A DNA stretch of 64,000 nt, taken from the NCBI RefSeq assembly GCF_963924675.1, contig NC_089231.1, forward strand, positions 72,043,191 through 72,107,190, in the 5' to 3' direction. How positions within the stretch are numbered: position 1 is the stretch's first letter; every line of letters starts with the position of its first letter. The notes beneath the pieces are model-generated. The model ran no database searches. It was not told the DNA's origin and worked only from the letters and a program-made list of their open reading frames with translations. This DNA comes from Phocoena phocoena (Eukaryota; Chordata; Mammalia; Artiodactyla; Phocoenidae). The translations under genes were made by a program, and so were the position numbers. Below are positions 31,238 to 43,355 of the stretch, piece after piece.

Positions 31238-31385
31238 TTCATTCAGTTAAATTTGACAGATCTCTGCCAGGCACTGTGCTAGGCGTGGGGATGCTGTAGA
31301 GAGCAGAGTGGGCCAAAACCGGTGCCTGGTAGAGCTTAGAAGGACACAAGACATCATCCCACAGGCAGCAGGAAGGGGAGCCCTC
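31238..31385 (-). mobile_element. L2 fragment (antisense)
   Basis: TCTGCCAGGCACTGTGCTAG, GCGTGGGGATGCTGTAGAGA and GTGCCTGGTAGAGCTTAGAA. Confidence 0.6.
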
Positions 31386-33225
31386 CTGGTAAGTTGCTTG
31401 GTTTCTGAGGCTTGGTTTCACTTCAAAATGAGGGACCATCCACTTAGAACCTCCTCTCGGGCATCCCCCAGGCCCTCGAGTCATCACTCAGAAATAAAAT
31501 CATCAGAAAACAAACTCTCCCTGGGTTCTGCTATTTTCCAGAGAAGGTTGCCCTTCTCTCTCTTCCCCCATCCCCACAGCAGAACTTCTAGAAAAACCCA
31601 TCAAGTCATTAGAAAGCTCTTCCTTTTTTTACTAAACTGAACTCCAGCAACCTGCCACATTCCCCTCAGCCTGGAGTCACACAGGATAAGCCGGCCACCT
31701 CCTTCCCCGGCAGCGGCCACTTCCTCACTTTAACCTTGGCCAGCACTTCCTCTGCATCATTCTTAACCCCTTACCTGCTGGTTCCTACAGCTGGGACTGC
31801 TCTTTCCCCGGGCAGGGGGAGGGGTGTTCACAGGCTGCTCTTGCTTGCAGGTTTGTCAAATTTTTTGTTTGCTTAGGTACCGGCTTGGTCCCAAGGGTGG
31901 GCTAACGCTCCGAAGAGGCTCAGGTATCCAAGGGAACGTAAATTAAAAGTGAGAGTGAAAGGAGGAAAGGAAACATGGGTGGAGACAGAAAACGGAGCCA
32001 GGGCTGAGGGGAAAAATGCAGACAATAAGTAATGTCCTAAATACTTAGCCTGGGTGGGCCACACAGTGGACTCACAGACTCCTAGTCTGGAAAAGAAAAA
32101 CCAGTTACAGGAGTCACGTGCCCCTTGGCTCAGAACAAACCCACTTCAGGGAAGGCGAAACCTTCGGGGACCAGGAACAGAAGGACCTTGTCCAGAGTTC
32201 CGTGTAGAGAGGACACAGCATGATGTGCAGGCCAGCATCCTCAGAGATGTGCTGACGGTAGATGCAGGCTTGAGGTTCCAGATGTTTCAGGAGAGGCTTC
32301 CAAACACTGGCTGCCTGAATACAATACCCCCTCCTGTAAGCTGGCAGCTCTGCCCCAAAAGGCCATTCAGTAGGAGCTGCTTTCCCCAGACGTGCCAGGG
32401 AAGGAGTGACTATTTGCTTTGGTCTAGACATCCAGGGTTATGCATTGCTGGCTTAATGGGAAGAAATTTCTAGAATGTCTGGGAAAGGGCCTGAAGTGTG
32501 TGGCCCTCAAGGCATTCTCGCTGATGCTGTTTCTCTGAACTGATGTCTTGATACTCTAGGCAGCGGAGAGCAGGACATTATTCTCTGTGACAAATGCTAG
32601 AACCCAGCCACGCTCTCCACCATCCGGAGACGGGCCTGGGGTGTCATGACGCTCACTGCCCTGGGCTTGCTTGTCTGTTACCCTGTTCTATGGTAAAAGG
32701 ATGCTGACAAGGACACTCACGACTCCTACAAGCATGGGTTTTCAGTCATTACCTTCTCCAGAGGATCTCTGCGTCCACTGAATATTAGCCCATGAGGACA
32801 TATTTTTTTCCTACAGACACTTCCTCGAGGGGTCAAGCATTCAAAGATTTTCTTGGAATGAGATGGCAAATCCACAGTGAGACATGGGCTGGACCGGCCG
32901 TGGCCACAGGGGGCCACTGGGAGCACATGTCAGCCACCAGGATGACACGGATGCTGAAGAAAGAGTGGGTCCTACATAAACCTCAAACAGGACCCTCTCA
33001 AGCCAGGTTCAAGGAGACCAGAAGGAACTTTCTCCTTGTGACATCGAGGAAGCTGGAGTCAGGTAGAGTAGACTTAAAATCCCAAATATGTTCCTGTGGT
33101 GGTCAAAGAGATAACGGTGATGAAAGCCACGGACATTAGCGTTTATAATATCTCTTCACAGTGGCACTTGCTTTAGCCTAGTGGGCGTCCATTCACAATT
33201 CTAAGTTGGCTTTTTTAATTTAAAT
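31386..33225. other. Long unique stretch
   Basis: About 1.8 kb without a confidently recognised repeat, unusual for this window. Open frames are short and unsupported. Composition is mixed, with T-rich and A-rich pockets; no promoter element set was found. Confidence 0.45.
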
Positions 33226-33229
33226 TTTC

Positions 33230-33660
33230 GACTAGGCTACACAACTCCATCGAATTGGTGATGTTCAAAACTATCTAAAATTATAAAAAGGTTAGAATGC
33301 AAATCCTCATTCTATCCTGCCACCATACACCCAGTCCCCACTGCACCCAAATCCTTTTGTTTCTTATGTCTCCTTCCAGAGTGTCTTTAAACAAATACAA
33401 ATACATCTCCAAGTTCTTCCCTGTTCTACATGAAAGTTGGTCTGTTACACACACTATTTTGCAACTTGTCTTTCTTACCTAACAATATACCTTGGAGATG
33501 ATTTCATATCAGTGTGTAAAAAAGCACCCATCCTTTTTGATGGCTGCATAGTATTCCATTATTGGATTTGCCTTCATTTACTTATCCAGTCTCCTGGGCA
33601 CAGGCACTTGGCTTGTTTCCAGTCTCTTACTGTTAGAGTTCATCATCATGTGTGTGTTAC
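33230..33660 (-). mobile_element. L1M/HAL1-type 3' relic (antisense)
   Basis: TATACCTTGGAGATGATTTC, TTTTTGATGGCTGCATAGTA, TTCCATTATTGGATTTGCC and TTGGCTTGTTTCCAGTCTCT are the reverse of a LINE ORF2 C-terminal region. Confidence 0.65.
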
Positions 33661-33675
33661 AATATTACATGAAAT

Positions 33676-33677
<2 letters not shown>

Positions 33678-33720
<43 letters not shown>
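33678..33720. repeat. (TG)n microsatellite
   Basis: About 21 uninterrupted TG units; a likely length-polymorphic, Z-DNA-prone site. Confidence 0.97.
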
Positions 33721-33722
<2 letters not shown>

Positions 33723-34605
33723 ATTCCCCAGTTATTCTTAATAGTTTCTAGGGCTCTCGAACCCTTTCTTTTATGATGAGAAAACAAGTCTTAAGCCCTT
33801 CCTTTTCACTGGCTGTGCTGTGATTTAATCCATCAAAAAAAAAAAAAAAGCTTCAGAGCCATGTAGACTGGGATCAGAAATGAATTCTGCGGTGTACGAA
33901 ACTATCCGCAGAGTGTGGGAGACAGATTTAGGCCCGAGGCACCCTCAACAACCCCAAAGGGTAGATCTGGAGCCTGTAGCTTCCCGGAGAAGAAGGCACT
34001 CAGGCTGGAGGAGGCACAGAACAGGGTAGTGACGGACCAGTCAGCAGATTTCTGGGGTCGACCCCGAGCTCAGAGCCCGGAGCCTGAGCCCATGGGAAGC
34101 CATTTTCTGGAGTTGGCTTGGCCGCCTTGAGCAGCCCACAGCAGCTGCCGACTTAAGGCTGTTTTCTGCTTTCATTCTGTTTTAAAATAAGGCCATGATC
34201 GCATTCCTGGGGTGTGGAGAAACCTCTCCCCTCCATGAATGGGCCCTGGCCATCCCTGCCCCTCAGGAAAGGATCCAAAATAATTTTCCACCCATTTCTC
34301 ATGAAGAACAAATCTTGGCGGGCAACAGAGTGCCCGCCCCACGCCCAGGCACTCCTCGTCTCTCCCTTACAGGACTCACATCTTCCCAACTTGGGACGGG
34401 CCCCAAGTGGCTGACAGAAGAGCCTTTGTCTCCCTCATCCCTCTTCCTCACCCTCCAGCCAAGAATCCTGGCAACGTCTCACTGGTGTAGGTTCCCAAGA
34501 GCCCCCGCAGTTTGCAGCCACAAGTGGGGACCCTTGAAATCACCGTGATGCTGAGCCGTGGGAACCATCACCATGAGCCCTCAGGATCCTTCCCATCCCT
34601 CACTT
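33721..34605. other. Unique intronic DNA
   Basis: A poly-A run at 33,835-33,848; no gene or named repeat seen. Confidence 0.4.
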
Positions 34606-34609
34606 TGCT

Positions 34610-34752
34610 CCAGCCTCCCAAGAGCCCTGACACTACCCTCACTTCACAACTGAGGAAACTAAAGCTCAGAGGGGGTCAAGCAACTTGCCCAAGGTCACAC
34701 AGTTAAAAAATGGAGGAACCAGGACTTGAACCCAAAGCCATGCTCAGCGTGA
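34610..34752 (-). mobile_element. MIR (antisense)
   Basis: CTTCACAACTGAGGAAACTA, AAGCAACTTGCCCAAGGTCA, CACAGTTAAAAAATGGAGGA and CAGGACTTGAACCCAAAGCC. Confidence 0.85.
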
Positions 34753-34754
34753 CA

Positions 34755-35005
34755 GTGAAGAGGGCAAGCTCTGGAGCTGGGCCATCCAAGTTCAAATCCC
34801 AGTTCTGCCACTTACGACTTGTGAGACTTCTCTGTCACTTAAATTCTCTGTGCCCCACTTTCCCAATCTGCAAGATTGAACAGTAATAGTACATACCTCA
34901 CAGAGTTGGTATTAGAATTAAATAAGAGAAGGAATACAGAGCATCCAGAACAATGCCTGGTCCACGTTAAGTTCTCAGTAAAGAATCTATCACTGTTTCT
35001 ATTAT
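34755..35005 (+). mobile_element. MIR (sense), back to back with the previous
   Basis: CCAAGTTCAAATCCCAGTTC, TAAATTCTCTGTGCCCCACT, CAGTAATAGTACATACCTCA, TTAGAATTAAATAAGAGAAG and ACAATGCCTGGTCCACGTTA. Confidence 0.85.
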
Positions 35006-35159
35006 TAGTGTCGTCAGGTATGATTACGATTCGTACGATTGCCTGGCATTGCCCCAGACATGAATGTGGTACAGCCATAAGGGAGTGTGAGTATACAAAA
35101 CCTCCTCTCAGAGCTTCTTTCACACTGAGGTGTAAATACCTGCTCACAGATTACATATT

Positions 35160-35250
35160 TCTCATTCATACATTCAGGAAACCTCACGGAGCCCATATTA
35201 TCTGCCAGGTAGCAGGCAAGCAGCTAGGAATACAAAGATGTAATTCCAAG
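35160..35250 (-). mobile_element. L2 terminus (antisense)
   Basis: TCATTCATACATTCAGGAAA, ATTATCTGCCAGGTAGCAGG and GCTAGGAATACAAAGATG. Confidence 0.55.
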
Positions 35251-37305
35251 TCCTAAGAAACCCAAAGCCGGGTTCCTCCTCCCTCTGCTCCTCTTTCCAT
35301 GGCCAGAATCATAGATACTTACTCCACTCTGGCCTTCCTCTCCCCAGCTCCCACCTTCTAAGGAAATGAACGAGCAACTTGAAATGAGTCCACCCCTCAG
35401 GTGAGGGCCGCAGCCACACTAGCTCCGCCCACCATCCTGCTCCCCTCTCCCCAAGCCCGGACACCCTCCCTGCTGCAAGCGTTCATTCATTCATCCATTC
35501 TATAACAGGAATAGAAGCTGCACCCTGGAAGCTCTAGCACAGTCACATTCAAAGAAACAGTCCAGCAGCCATAAGCACTTATAAATAATTCAAATTTTAC
35601 TGCCATCTCTCAAAGAATATTGTAGTAGGTGTTGGTGGCCCAGATCCCCTTTACCAGAGGGGGGCACCCATCCCACAGCTGTAGAGAATGCTAGATATCA
35701 CAGCTCACTGCTGCCCCCTTCTCCTGAGAACTGCCCTCAGCCAAGCAGGAGCTGCTTCCCCCCCGCTGCCATGGGGTACAATTCAGGCTCCAGAGTCCAC
35801 CCACCCCCCGGGGATCAGGCTGAGGCTAGTCTCCACCTGCGACCATATTCTTGCTGACATCCTCCCTGTGCCCGATCCTTGAATGCAAATTTAAGGGTGT
35901 GCCCCCCCAGACCCACTAATCAGGATAAATAATACTTTCATACAGCATTGAAAAATCAAAGCTAATGCACAAAAGGCACGATGAGCAAAATATCAAAATG
36001 TTCAATAAAGATGAGATCCAACCCTGAAATGGCGTGACCCTGCCTCCCTTCCCTCACCAAATCCCAGCCCTGCCTGAGACACACCCTCACCACCTCCCAT
36101 TCACCAAATCCTCACCTCAGGCTCTGCTTCTGGGGAGCCCCTTCCTAAGACAGATATCCAGCTCAGAAGCCACAACAAGCCTCTTGGGACTGTCTTTTTC
36201 TCATTCCTCTCCTGTGTATCCACCACCTCGACAGAGGCCCTACGACCCCCTCTCAACTCCTCCCCACTCAGCCCCCTGCCCACCAAAACCTCGCCCTCTG
36301 TCCCAGCCAGAGCAGGCTCCCTGCGCCCCTTCCCAGCCCCCTCCTGTGTCCTTCTGACCCACGATCAGCATCTCCGCCTTTCATTCTCTCTCCCCCAGTC
36401 CTCTCCCTCCCCGCCCACTGCCTGGACTCAGTCATGACGGAGGCCTCACGTGGCAACCGTTGCATCCTGTTGCCCCTGTGGGGAAACCGTGGTGTGCCAG
36501 GTACATCCCCCTCTCTGAAGTCCAGCCCTGGCGCTGGCAGCCAGAGCCTTCATCTCCACGCCCAGTTTCTCAGTTCTTTCTGGGCGCCCCACCTCACTGC
36601 ACCCGTGCCTACCCTCACCTCAAAGGAGCCCAAGAGACCCTCTGAGCTCAAGCGAACTCCTGAACCAGTTACATTTCCCAAACGCTTCTGAGACTGTGCT
36701 AGACTTACCACTTTTCTAGGTTTGCCAAGTAAGGGCACGGCAGAATTAAAACTGTCTTTGACCATCTTCACCATTTCCGAAAACAAACTATGTTAATACT
36801 GACAAAAATCAATGAGACGCGGACTCATCCTTCTCAGCTGAAAATACTTCACTTTATGAATAAAACAATCACTCGATTGTCTGTGTTCTCTCTTTTTCTC
36901 TGCAGGCTGGTAAAAGCTTGGCCACAGACAGGTTCCAGTGGGTCGGGGTTCTCAACCCCGCTTTGGACATCAGGGGAAAGTGAGACCCACAGAGCAGCTC
37001 TATCTTTCCCATCCAAACCCAAGTCCTTGAATCTTCCCTGGAGGGAAACCACGCTGAGGTAGGAGGCCTGGGTTCCAGGCCCAACTCTGCTCCTAATTTT
37101 CAAAGAATCTGCACAAATCTCTCTTCCCCTCTCTGAGCCTCGAACCTGTAGGTATTTCAGATGACCCTGAAGATGCAGCATTGAGGACATGGGGCTCAGA
37201 CCCTGCCCGAGCTCAGGAGCCAGCACAGCTGAAGAAATGGTCTGGACACCCAGGCTTCTTTCTCTGACATCACGTTTGGGCCTCAGTTTCCTCTTCTGGG
37301 AATGC
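35251..37305. other. Unique intronic DNA, C-rich 36,030-36,420
   Basis: The C-rich part (36,030-36,420) may contain decayed sense L2, but boundaries are unclear. No exon is supported. Confidence 0.4.
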
Positions 37306-37307
37306 AA

Positions 37308-37435
37308 GTGTTGTGGTTAATGCTGTCTGGGTTCAAACTCTGGCTCTGCCTTTACCAGCTGTGTGACCTTGGGCAAGTCACTTAACCTCTCTGTGCCTCT
37401 GTTTCCTCACCTACACAGCGGAGCAGCAAGGGAAG
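37308..37435 (+). mobile_element. MIR (sense)
   Basis: GGTTCAAACTCTGGCTCTGC, CCAGCTGTGTGACCTTGGGC, AAGTCACTTAACCTCTCTGT and CTCTGTTTCCTCACCTACAC; one of the best preserved copies. Confidence 0.9.
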
Positions 37436-38608
37436 AGGACTCAGTTGTCTGAGAGTGTCCCCTGTCAGACCTGACGATCCATGCATTTCTACCCCAAGTT
37501 TCTCCAAATGAACCACAGAGATAGGAATCAGGTGAGGGGCCTCTCCCTGGAGCCGAGCCAAAGATTTCCAAGGGACACAATTTTGGTCTTTAAATGGATG
37601 GGAATATTACGGTGTTGAACACAAAAGTCCCATGCTTTTTTTTTTTTTTTTTTACAAAGCGTATGCCCTCAAAGGAATTATGTGTGTTTTAAAAATAAGG
37701 CACATGACCTCAAAATAACTTTAGTGAGGGTTGGTTTTGCGTGAGGGAAAGAGAGGACTTCAAGTGATGCCCCAGATGCTGTCCCCCAAAATATCAGGGG
37801 TTGGCCCTCTGCTGTTGCGGCTCATGTGTTCATTCCCTCACTAAGGATTAATGAGGGCCCACGATTCAGGGTGCAGGTAAGTGCTTGGTTTTGACCAAAG
37901 ATGCTCCATCCACTCCAGCTCTGGAAGATGTCAGTTGGCTCAGAGCACTGGCTGCCGAAAAAAGGAGGGGGAAGGGGAGAGGAGTGGAGGGAGAGCCAGA
38001 AGGGGTGGAGGGGTCCCGGGAGCAGGAGGTGCATTGAGAAGGCAGGGGCCAGGCAGCCGGCCTTCTACTCAGCTCCCCACGGTGGCCCTGCTCCGCACCC
38101 CATGAGCTTCAGAGCCCCCTAAGGAACTTGAGTGTCTGGGGTGCCCCCAGCATTTCCATATGACATCCTAGGGGAGAAACCAGCCAGACACCACTGCCGC
38201 CCCCGCCCCGGGGGAGCCAGATGACGCCCAAAGAGGCCTTTCAGGCGCTTCCAGAACTGATGGCTGCCCCAGGGCCAGGACCACCTTTGATGTCAGCCCT
38301 GCATCCTTACAACCACCAGAGATGGAGCTGACGCAGCCCCAGTTTTCAAGAACACAGCTCTCAGCAAGGCACAGCAACTTGCCAAAGCGCCACAGCGAGA
38401 AAGCAGAAAGGGGCAGAGCTTCTCACTAAATCTGCCCTGTCGCCGGGGACACGGACACCTAGATACAAAGTTGTGAACGCCGCATGCTTACCGAGCTCTG
38501 GGACCCCAGCTAAGTGCGTCTCCCACATGAACGCCCAATTCCAAGTTCCCCAACCCCAGGTCCTTTCCTTTAAACAAATGGCACGGCAAATACCAAAATA
38601 ACAAAGAT
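37436..38608. other. Unique intronic DNA
   Basis: A 19-T run at 37,637-37,653; a weak antisense MIR trace near 38,300-38,400. No gene seen. Confidence 0.4.
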
Positions 38609-38621
38609 AAAAGATAAAATA

Positions 38622-38840
38622 GGGCTTCCCTGGTGGCGCAGTGGTTGAGAGTCCGCCTGCCGATGCAGGGGACACGGGTTCGTGCCCCAGTCCGGGAAGA
38701 TCCCACATGCCGCGGAGCGGCTGGGCCTGTGAGCCATGGCCGCTGAGCCTGAGCGTCCGGAGCCTGTGCTCCGCAACGGGAGAGGTCACAACAGTGAGAG
38801 GCCCGTGTACCATAAAAAACACACAAATAAATAAATAAAT
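38622..38840 (+). mobile_element. CHR-type SINE (short form, sense)
   Basis: Starts GGGCTTCCCTGGTGGCGCAG, with a pol III A-box-like TGGCGCAGTGG and B-box-like GGTTCGTGCC. It ends in an AAATAAATAAATAA tail. The flanking repeat AAGATAAAAT is seen at 38,611 and 38,841. Confidence 0.95.
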
Positions 38841-38879
38841 AAGATAAAATAAAATGTGCCCTCCCCTAGATCCATGTCC

Positions 38880-39015
38880 CCCCCACCAAAGGCCCTGTGA
38901 GGCAGTGTCGTTCCCATTTCACAGATGAGGAAACCAAGACTGCAGAACTAGGAAGGCGAGGAATTTGAAGCCAAGCAGTCGGATTCCAGAAGCTCTGACC
39001 ACCGTGCCATCCTGC
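38880..39015 (-). mobile_element. MIR (antisense)
   Basis: TTCCCATTTCACAGATGAGG, AAACCAAGACTGCAGAACTA and TCTGACCACCGTGCCATCCT. Confidence 0.75.
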
Positions 39016-39232
39016 CTCTCCAAACACACCTTGACGAGCCATGCTTCTCCCCCTGGTCTCCCGGCACCGGCTCCAATGCCCACCCAGGGAAGGAAGGATG
39101 CCCGAGTGAGGGAACAGTTTTACCAGTTCAGCAGAAGGTGAGAGGGACCCCAGTCTCTTCATCCAGGTCACAGGACACAGCCTTAACCACCCTCAGTTAC
39201 CGCGGCCCGTGGGCTCTGGCAGAAGGCCACAG

Positions 39233-39252
39233 GCAGGCAGGCAGGCAGGCAG
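39233..39252. repeat. (CAGG)5 microsatellite
   Basis: Five tandem GGCA/CAGG units. Confidence 0.9.
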
Positions 39253-39884
39253 TGTAGACGTGGGTGTGCCAAGATTGCAACACTTACCCTCACGGCCTCC
39301 CAGGCCTGTTCGGTTTCTCTGAGCTCCGCTGATATGCAGCTTTGTCACATTAAAAAAAAAAAAAAAAAAGTCAACGCAAGGAACAGAGAGGTCCCAGTGG
39401 AGGTATGAGGAAGTGGTAACACAGACGTCTATGGAACTGACTTAGTCACTGCCTGTCCTCAGGTTCCTGAAGCAGGGGAGGCTGCCGCTTACTAACCTCC
39501 AGGAAGATCCCGGGCCAAAGGCTCCCCTCCCCCGTGTCCAAAAGCCTGAGGGTCCACCACTGTGGACGTGCTATGCTGGCTTAAGGCACCAGGCTCACAA
39601 ACCCCTCTCCTGCGAGCTGTCACCAGCTGCAAACACCTCAGGGTGAAGGAGTTGATCCCTTTGGTTTTCAGTGCAACATCTGGATGAGAAGAGTCTTCTG
39701 AGGGATGGAGCATGAGACTCATAAGTGTTGATCGAGCTATCAAAGATAAATGAGATAACCCTGACTGCTGTAGGGAGAGTCTGTGGCATCAGTGGAAAGG
39801 GCTGGAAATCACAGAGGAGGGTAGGTGAGCTCTGGAGAAGGGACCAGGAGAATAGGAACAGCCCTTGTGGTGTCCAGGTAAACG
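39253..39884. other. Unique intronic DNA
   Basis: An 18-A run at 39,351-39,369; otherwise nothing recognised. Confidence 0.4.
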
Positions 39885-39990
39885 AAGGGCAAGGCTCAGG
39901 AGCCTGACTCCTTTCGCTGTGAGCTGTGTGGCCTTAGGGAGCCAATTAACCTCTCTGATCCTCAATCTCTAAGCCTCATCCTTCACAGGA
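39885..39990 (+). mobile_element. MIR fragment (sense)
   Basis: GTGAGCTGTGTGGCCTTAGG, GAGCCAATTAACCTCTCTGA and TCCTCAATCTCTAAGCC. Confidence 0.65.
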
Positions 39991-40054
39991 AAAAAATAAC
40001 GGCCAACAGTCTGGGGGTTGGAGCAGAAGGGGGTGATTAAAGAATTCAATCTCA

Positions 40055-40335
40055 TTTCAGGAAGTATTTACCAAGGACCTGCCACGTACCCCATTTTCAG
40101 GGCCCAGAATTCTTTGCAGGGACCCACTAAGTGCGGGACCCAGTGCTAAGCCCTTTACATGGATTATCTCCTTTAATTCTCACCACACAACTCAGGGCAG
40201 AACCTGCCAACACTCTCATTTACAAGTGGGGAAACCGAGGCTGAGAGAGAGGAACCGACCCGAGATCACCCAGCTGGTCATCAAGCGACTCAGGATTCGA
40301 ACCCAGGTCTGCCTTACTCCAAACTGAATCATTAC
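40055..40335 (-). mobile_element. MIR (antisense, full length)
   Basis: AGTGCTAAGCCCTTTACATG, GATTATCTCCTTTAATTCTC, ACAAGTGGGGAAACCGAGGC, CACCCAGCTGGTCATCAAGC and GGATTCGAACCCAGGTCTGC. Confidence 0.85.
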
Positions 40336-40439
40336 TCTGAGGGCCCCGTCAAAGCACAGAAAGCCAGGGCCACTGGAGGTGGGACGTGTTCCCAAGGCAG
40401 AGAGGGAGGCTGTGAATTAGGGAACAGAGGAGGGGTGAG

Positions 40440-40510
40440 CACACATGTTTTCTCCAGGCCTCAGTTTCCTCGGCTGTAAAATTGGGACAGTTTGCCCCAT
40501 CTCCCACATT
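40440..40510 (+). mobile_element. MIR fragment (sense)
   Basis: CCAGGCCTCAGTTTCCTCGG followed by CTGTAAAATTGGGACAG. Confidence 0.65.
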
Positions 40511-41220
40511 TCTGATGGGTCTGTGTGACACCAGCAGAGGAATGACTGGCCCCCGAAGAGGATCTTGGCGGTGGGAAGCAGGGTTGGGCAGAAGTCCGGT
40601 GTGGTCTCGGCGAATGAGAGCTACCTGTCCCTTCAGACAGTGGAAACAATACAAAAAGCTCTTGGAAGGAGGAATTTGGGGGCGCTGCTGGCTTCCCAGC
40701 CCCCTGGAAAGCGTGAGCTGCCAGAGCTGGGAGAGGGCCGAGATTATGGAGCAGACGGGATGCGTGGCGCCAGGGCCAGCCCAGTGGGACGGGGCAGATG
40801 AGCAGCATCGCCCAGCCAGGCTCAGGGAAGCTGCCCTACCCTTCCCCAGGGTCCTGGTTCTGATTTCCCTCGTGTCTGAGGTTTTTCACAGGAGGGCAGG
40901 GAAACACAGAAAAAGAAAGGCCCATTTAAGCCAGTCAGGCCCCACTGGTCCCAGGAAAAGAAAGACCTGTGATCTGGGGTCTCTACCCAGACCCCGCCGT
41001 GTTTTCAGGCCAAGCCGGGAAGTGGAGGGGAAGCTTGGGGTGAAGCTCCGACCCTGGCACCGTCCACACCTGGCATTTCTAGCCTCTCACAGCTCAGGAC
41101 TTCCGGCCCCCGCTGCTCTGCCCACCGCCTGAGCCAGCCCCTCAGGCTCAGGCCACAGCTGGTCTTCAGCCCCAACTCTGTGCCGCTCTGCATCTCACGT
41201 AAGCCAGCCAGCACCCTCCA
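40511..41220. other. Unique intronic DNA
   Basis: An open frame runs over about 650 bases on the plus strand but has no recognisable domain, repeats antisense frames and no splice support; I do not call it a gene. Confidence 0.4.
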
Positions 41221-41221
41221 C

Positions 41222-41370
41222 CCCGTGAGGAAAACCCTTTAATCACCCCCAATTTACAGTGGAGCAAACTGAGGCTCAGAGAAGTTAAGGGTCCTCTCCG
41301 AGGTCTCACAGCCAGTGAGGGCAGAGGTGGGTTTCAAAACAGGTCCGTGAGCTGGCAGAGTCCCGCTTCT
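41222..41370 (-). mobile_element. MIR (antisense)
   Basis: CAATTTACAGTGGAGCAAAC, TGAGGCTCAGAGAAGTTAAG, CCGAGGTCTCACAGCCAGTG and CAGAGGTGGGTTTCAAAAC. Confidence 0.8.
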
Positions 41371-42359
41371 ACCCCGGGTGGCCGTTTCTTTCTTACTCAA
41401 GGGATGTCGTTTTTCTTCCTGACCCACATCCCTGACCATTGAAGAAGGCCCCCTGTGAGTCGCATCTGTCATAAAAGAGACTGTAAATTGCCCGAACTCC
41501 CCGAAGACCTGCTCTTGACGTCAGTCAGCTCTACCCCCCGGCGATGGCAGGGGCCAGCAGACCCTTCAACGCCCAGCCGGTTCATCTGGCTCCAGTGGCC
41601 AGTGGCCAAGTCCCTCTCCCCACAGTAAACATATCCCAGGCTGGCCACAGGTGCCACCCTAAGTCAACTCTCTTTAGCCCTGAAGGAAACACCTCATTTC
41701 TCCCAAGTTCCGTGCCTACAGCTGTCAGCAAGTCCTGGATGTGCTAGGAGAAGAGACCCAACATTCAGCCAAGAAAGCCACCAATGCAAAGGAGTATTCT
41801 CTCCTCCGAGCTGGTTTCTGGACCAGACAACCCAGGAGATGAAGCCACTAACCAACATGCCCTTCTGCCAAGTTGGAATTTCAAACTCAATTCACTTGAG
41901 ATTGTCTGGAATCTTCACTCGTCCAAATGTTTGAGTTTAAGCACCAAGTTTGGAGAGGGCAAGGTCTGGGGACAACAAGATGCTGTTCCGGTGAAATGGG
42001 GCATACTGGACCACCCAGCAAGTTGCATGGGACCTTCAAGGCCCTGCAGAACATCCAGGCTCCCTCCGGCCGTTCCCTGCTTCCATTCGCCACATCAGAT
42101 ATTCCTCGCTTGTCAAGCTGCTCACGTTGCTCTCCCAGCCAGAAATATCTTTTATTTCTGGCCAAGTTTTCCTCCAGGCGCTCGAGGCCAGTCATCCTTG
42201 GAACCAGCTCAGGTGCACGCTCCCTTCTCCAGACACTATTTCCTGACTGTCCCGATCAAAGCTACCCCCTCTTTGCTCCCGTGGTAGTTCGGGCGCTGAA
42301 TGCACCAGGCAGGCACTGATGGGAGTGTCTTCAACAATCGAAAAGGCCTCAGTCAGAAA
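41371..42359. other. Intronic DNA, L2-like 42,060-42,290
   Basis: CCTGCTTCCATTCGCCACAT and ACTATTTCCTGACTGTCCCG are suggestive of sense L2. No exon seen. Confidence 0.35.
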
Positions 42360-42478
42360 GGCCCAGGTGAAACTCATTTGAGACTTCTGCCCTCCAGAAA
42401 GGTATGATCATAAATGTGTATTGTTTTAAGCCACAAAGTTTGCAGTGGTTGTTATAGCAGCAACAGGCTCACACACTA
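42360..42478 (+). mobile_element. MaLR-type LTR 3' remnant
   Basis: GACTTCTGCCCTCCAGAAAG, GTATTGTTTTAAGCCACAAA and TGTTATAGCAGCAACAGGCT, the same closing motif as the LTR ending at 17,115. Confidence 0.65.
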
Positions 42479-42619
42479 TCTGAACGATTCGTTCATCCCA
42501 CACCCCGGAATTCATAGATTCTGAAAACTGTTCAAACAAATTCTGATAACAAGGGATGGGCATATTTTGAATGTCCCCTGGCCCTAATCACCACCCCCAG
42601 ATCACTGATTGAACACTGC

Positions 42620-42700
42620 AGAACTCAACAACTCTGAAACAAGAGGAAACTGAGGCTCTGAGACCAGAACCCAGGTCTGCCTGGCTACACCCCACCAGGC
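42620..42700 (-). mobile_element. MIR fragment (antisense)
   Basis: GAGGAAACTGAGGCTCTGAG and CAGAACCCAGGTCTGCCTGG. Confidence 0.6.
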
Positions 42701-43175
42701 CTCCTGTGTCTCTGACCCCTGAGCTCCAGGAGGAAATACTGAGCACGCTAGCCACTGTTTCTTGCACCAGATGCCCCACCCCCCACCCACCCAACCCACC
42801 TCCTTGCACAAGAGCTGCTCTCAGTGGGATCCCAGGGCCAAGATCAGAGGACCCAAGTCACATACCCCAAGAAAGCAGAACCGATTCTGACATTCTGCCT
42901 GGATAGCAGCTGACCCTCCTGCTGCGTCAGCTGCTAATACTTCCAAGGTCACCAGAGTGTGTCTGTGGTGGGCGGGACACCCCCCCACTGCCCACGGAGC
43001 CTAGGACTCCCCCATGGGGCAAGTCATGAAGCCAGGAGACTGACTGAAATGACCTTTCCTGTCCTGGGAACCCGAGGTCACAGGGCACAAGATGTCCACA
43101 TCACCCCCTGCGTACAAACATGAATATCGGTGCCCACTTCCCCAGGAATTAAAATAGAAGCGCCCTCATTGAGCT
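42701..43175. other. Unique intronic DNA
   Basis: Nothing recognised. Confidence 0.4.
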
Positions 43176-43177
43176 GG

Positions 43178-43355
43178 CCATGTGCTGTGCTCGTGTATAT
43201 ATTTTTACGTATATTAACTCGTTTAACCCCCAACAACCTTGTGAAGTGGTAGACCCTGAGAGTTTCCCCCCCGCTCAGAGATGAGGACTCAGAGGGGGAG
43301 GGAGGTTAAAGGGCAGAGACGGGGTTTGAACCCTAGAGCAGGTGACTGTGGAGTG
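43178..43355 (-). mobile_element. MIR (antisense)
   Basis: ATATTAACTCGTTTAACCCC, GAGATGAGGACTCAGAGGGG, GAGGTTAAAGGGCAGAG and GGGTTTGAACCCTAGAGCAG. Confidence 0.7.

Noticed and set aside
38622..38705. tRNA gene suggested by A/B-box-like sequence
   Set aside because: The boxes belong to the tRNA-derived head of a CHR SINE, which has a SINE body, an A-rich tail and target duplications.
40482..41132. 216-residue plus-strand frame
   Set aside because: It starts within a MIR fragment, has no domain, and is flanked by repeats; GC-rich DNA often gives such chance frames.
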